A stretch of 7,860 bases of DNA from Candidatus Aminicenantes bacterium UBA1061 (lineage in GTDB: Bacteria; Acidobacteriota; Aminicenantia; Aminicenantales; Saccharicenantaceae). The notes under the pieces are model-generated. The model was given only the letters and a program-made list of their open reading frames with translations. It searched no databases and was not told where the DNA came from. Location of the stretch: the NCBI GenBank assembly GCA_002316315.1, contig DCDG01000015.1, positions 15,637 through 23,496 on the forward strand. The letters run 5' to 3'. A program made the position numbers and the translations under genes. Every line of letters begins with the position of its first letter. The stretch's first letter is position 1. Below, piece after piece: positions 6,318-7,860 of the stretch.

Positions 6318-7860
6318 TTAGCCTTTAAAGGTCAGGCAGAACTCGGTGCCCGGGCCGCCAGTACCAACTTCTTCTTCTTTTTCTCCACGTTTCATTTCGA
6401 GCTGGCCTTCAATCTGCTCGACCAGGGTATTGATAATGACCAGCCCCAGCGATTCTGACTTTTTAAAATCCACCTTGGACGGGAAGCCAACACCATCATC
6501 TTTAACCCGCAGCTCAACCAGACCATCTGGCCTCTTCTTAAAACTTACCCAGATATTGCCTTCTCTCCCGTCTGGAAAAGCGTGAATAAAGGCATTGGTG
6601 ATCAACTCGTTTAGAATCAAACCGAGAGGCACTGCTACATTCAGATCAAGGTCAACCGGTTCGATCTCAACGTGAAGCTTGATCCGGTCAGAATTAACCT
6701 GATGCTCAAGAAAAATGCTCTTGGCCAGACTGCTCAAATAACCGGCCAGGTCAATTCTAGCCAGATCCCCTGCCCGATAAAGTTTCTCGTGGACCAGGGC
6801 CATCGATTTGATCCGGTGCTGACATTCCCTGATCGCAGCCCGGGCCTGGGGGTCAGTGAGCAGTGTTGACTGCAGATTCAGAATGCTGGAGATCACCTGC
6901 AGGTTATTTTTAACCCGATGGTGAACCTCTTTGAGCAAAATCTCTTTTTCCTGAAGCGATTGCTTCATAGCTTCTTCTGCTTTTTTCCGGTCGGTTATGT
7001 CCAGAGAAACTTCAATGATGAGGACGGTTTGGCCCTGCTCGTTCTTTAGAGGATAGGCGCTGACGTGCCACCAACGACCATCGGGAGTAATAGAATCAGT
7101 TCTTTCCGGGTGGCCGGACTGGCAGGCGGCCAGAACCGGACAGATGGGACACGGCTCGTCCCGTCCGAACCACAGTTCATAACACTTCCTGCCGATGACC
7201 TCATTTTCCTTTCCACCGAGGGCTTCAATTGCCGCCCGGTTTGCCCAGACGACGGTCAGATCAGGTGTTAATTCCAGCACATGCTCGGAAATGGTGGCAA
7301 AAATTGCTGATTTCTCCAGTTCGCTTTTGACCAGTTCCTCTTCAGCTTTTTTCCTCTCCGTAATGTCAGTAATAAAGCCTTCCAGGCAGATGAGATGCCC
7401 GTCTTCATCATAGACGCCACTACCTCTCTCCCGGACCCATTTTATTTTTCCATCAGCTGTTTTAATCTTATATTCATCTTCAAAAGCCTCTTTCTGATCT
7501 AAAGCCTCCTGCCATCTTTTCCAGAGAAATTCGCGGTGTTCTGGGAAGATCAGGTCATTGAAAGCGAGTTTGCGGTTATTTATTAAATCTTCGGGTTCAT
7601 AACCGATGATCTCCTGACAGGTGCCAGCAATATATTCCATCGTCCAGTTCCGATCGTTTTTGCAGCGGTAAATCATCCCGGGCAGGCTGGCAATCAAATG
7701 CTCCAGAAATCTATTTCTTTCTTTGAGTTCTTCTCTGGCTTCGAGAATTTCCTGCTGGAATTTCCTTTCAGCCGTCTGATCCCTGAAGACCAGAATAACA
7801 CCGAGAATAATGCCGTTGTTGTCGATAATTGGTGCCCCGCTGTCAGCTACTGAATATTCT
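6318..7860 (-). CDS. multi-PAS sensor histidine kinase, HisKA_2 family (N-terminus beyond the window)
   Basis: At least 513 residues are visible and the frame stays open to the right edge, so the protein is partial. A TTG at 7697 is only an internal codon. In visible numbering, residues 1-31 are the end of a PAS domain (ILGVILVFRDQTAERK), followed by a short coiled coil at about 30-53. A second PAS/PAC covers about 55-168, ending GFITDITERKKAEEEL. A third covers about 185-292, ending EVSLDITDRKKAEE and containing a Cys cluster (PCPICPVLAAC). The HisKA_2 dimerisation and phosphoacceptor region begins near 304, with the likely phosphorylated H313 in EVHHRVKNNLQ. The ATPase domain has an N box (NELITNAF, about 417-424), DDGVGF (about 454-459) and a final LGLVIINTLVEQIEG. 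This is the PdtaS-like class, often cytosolic, which autophosphorylates and passes phosphate to a response regulator. No regulator or membrane segment is in view. The signal sensed is unknown. Confidence 0.93.
   Translation of the reverse strand, partial: EYSVADSGAPIIDNNGIILGVILVFRDQTAERKFQQEILEAREELKERNRFLEHLIASLPGMIYRCKNDRNWTMEYIAGTCQEIIGYEPEDLINNRKLAFNDLIFPEHREFLWKRWQEALDQKEAFEDEYKIKTADGKIKWVRERGSGVYDEDGHLICLEGFITDITERKKAEEELVKSELEKSAIFATISEHVLELTPDLTVVWANRAAIEALGGKENEVIGRKCYELWFGRDEPCPICPVLAACQSGHPERTDSITPDGRWWHVSAYPLKNEQGQTVLIIEVSLDITDRKKAEEAMKQSLQEKEILLKEVHHRVKNNLQVISSILNLQSTLLTDPQARAAIRECQHRIKSMALVHEKLYRAGDLARIDLAGYLSSLAKSIFLEHQVNSDRIKLHVEIEPVDLDLNVAVPLGLILNELITNAFIHAFPDGREGNIWVSFKKRPDGLVELRVKDDGVGFPSKVDFKKSESLGLVIINTLVEQIEGQLEMKRGEKEEEVGTGGPGTEFCLTFKG

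Noticed and set aside
7065..7413. Plus-strand open frames opposite the histidine kinase
   Set aside because: They are antisense to well-recognised PAS domains and show no start signals or plausible protein sequence.
1..7860. CRISPR array, tRNA, transposase, attachment site or defence system
   Set aside because: I saw no regularly spaced repeats, cloverleaf-like sequences, recombinase motifs or known defence domains on either strand.

Overview
The window holds parts of five genes from a bacterium with a Gram-negative type envelope. An outer-membrane beta-barrel protein (DUF5916 type), a secreted vWFA-like protein of the TIGR03436 type, a secreted M28 peptidase and a multi-PAS HisKA_2 histidine kinase occur together. 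I associate this mix with Acidobacteriota and candidate phylum Aminicenantes. The taxonomic guess comes from family style only and is moderate at best. There are no mobile elements, CRISPR arrays, rRNA or tRNA genes that I can support.

Plus strand, left half. Bases 2-106 may be the tail of an upstream gene. Next, from about 108 to 2883, comes a CBM9-like plus DUF5916 outer-membrane protein whose reading frame is broken. Between about 567 and 715 the conserved protein sequence moves through frames 3, 1, 2, 3 and 1, so four single-base gains lie within about 150 bases. The 714 codons that follow are intact. The same gene also lacks an ATG, GTG or TTG in frame ahead of its signal peptide. Downstream, a good sigma70-like promoter (2897-2925) and a ribosome binding site serve a 441-residue secreted vWFA-like protein (2960-4285).

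Minus strand, right half. A GC-rich hairpin flanked by an A-run and a T-run (4293-4330) ends both the vWFA-like gene and the convergent M28 peptidase gene (4329-6185). Upstream of the peptidase, across a 132-base gap, lies a sensor histidine kinase whose N-terminus runs off the right edge (6318 to beyond 7860).

The first three complete or near-complete genes all make exported proteins: one in the outer membrane and two periplasmic or extracellular. The kinase is a signalling protein with no response regulator in view. Nothing in the sequence ties the four into one pathway, and I found no convincing new multi-gene system. The point most worth checking is the cluster of same-direction frameshifts, which could be recent gene decay or a local sequence error.
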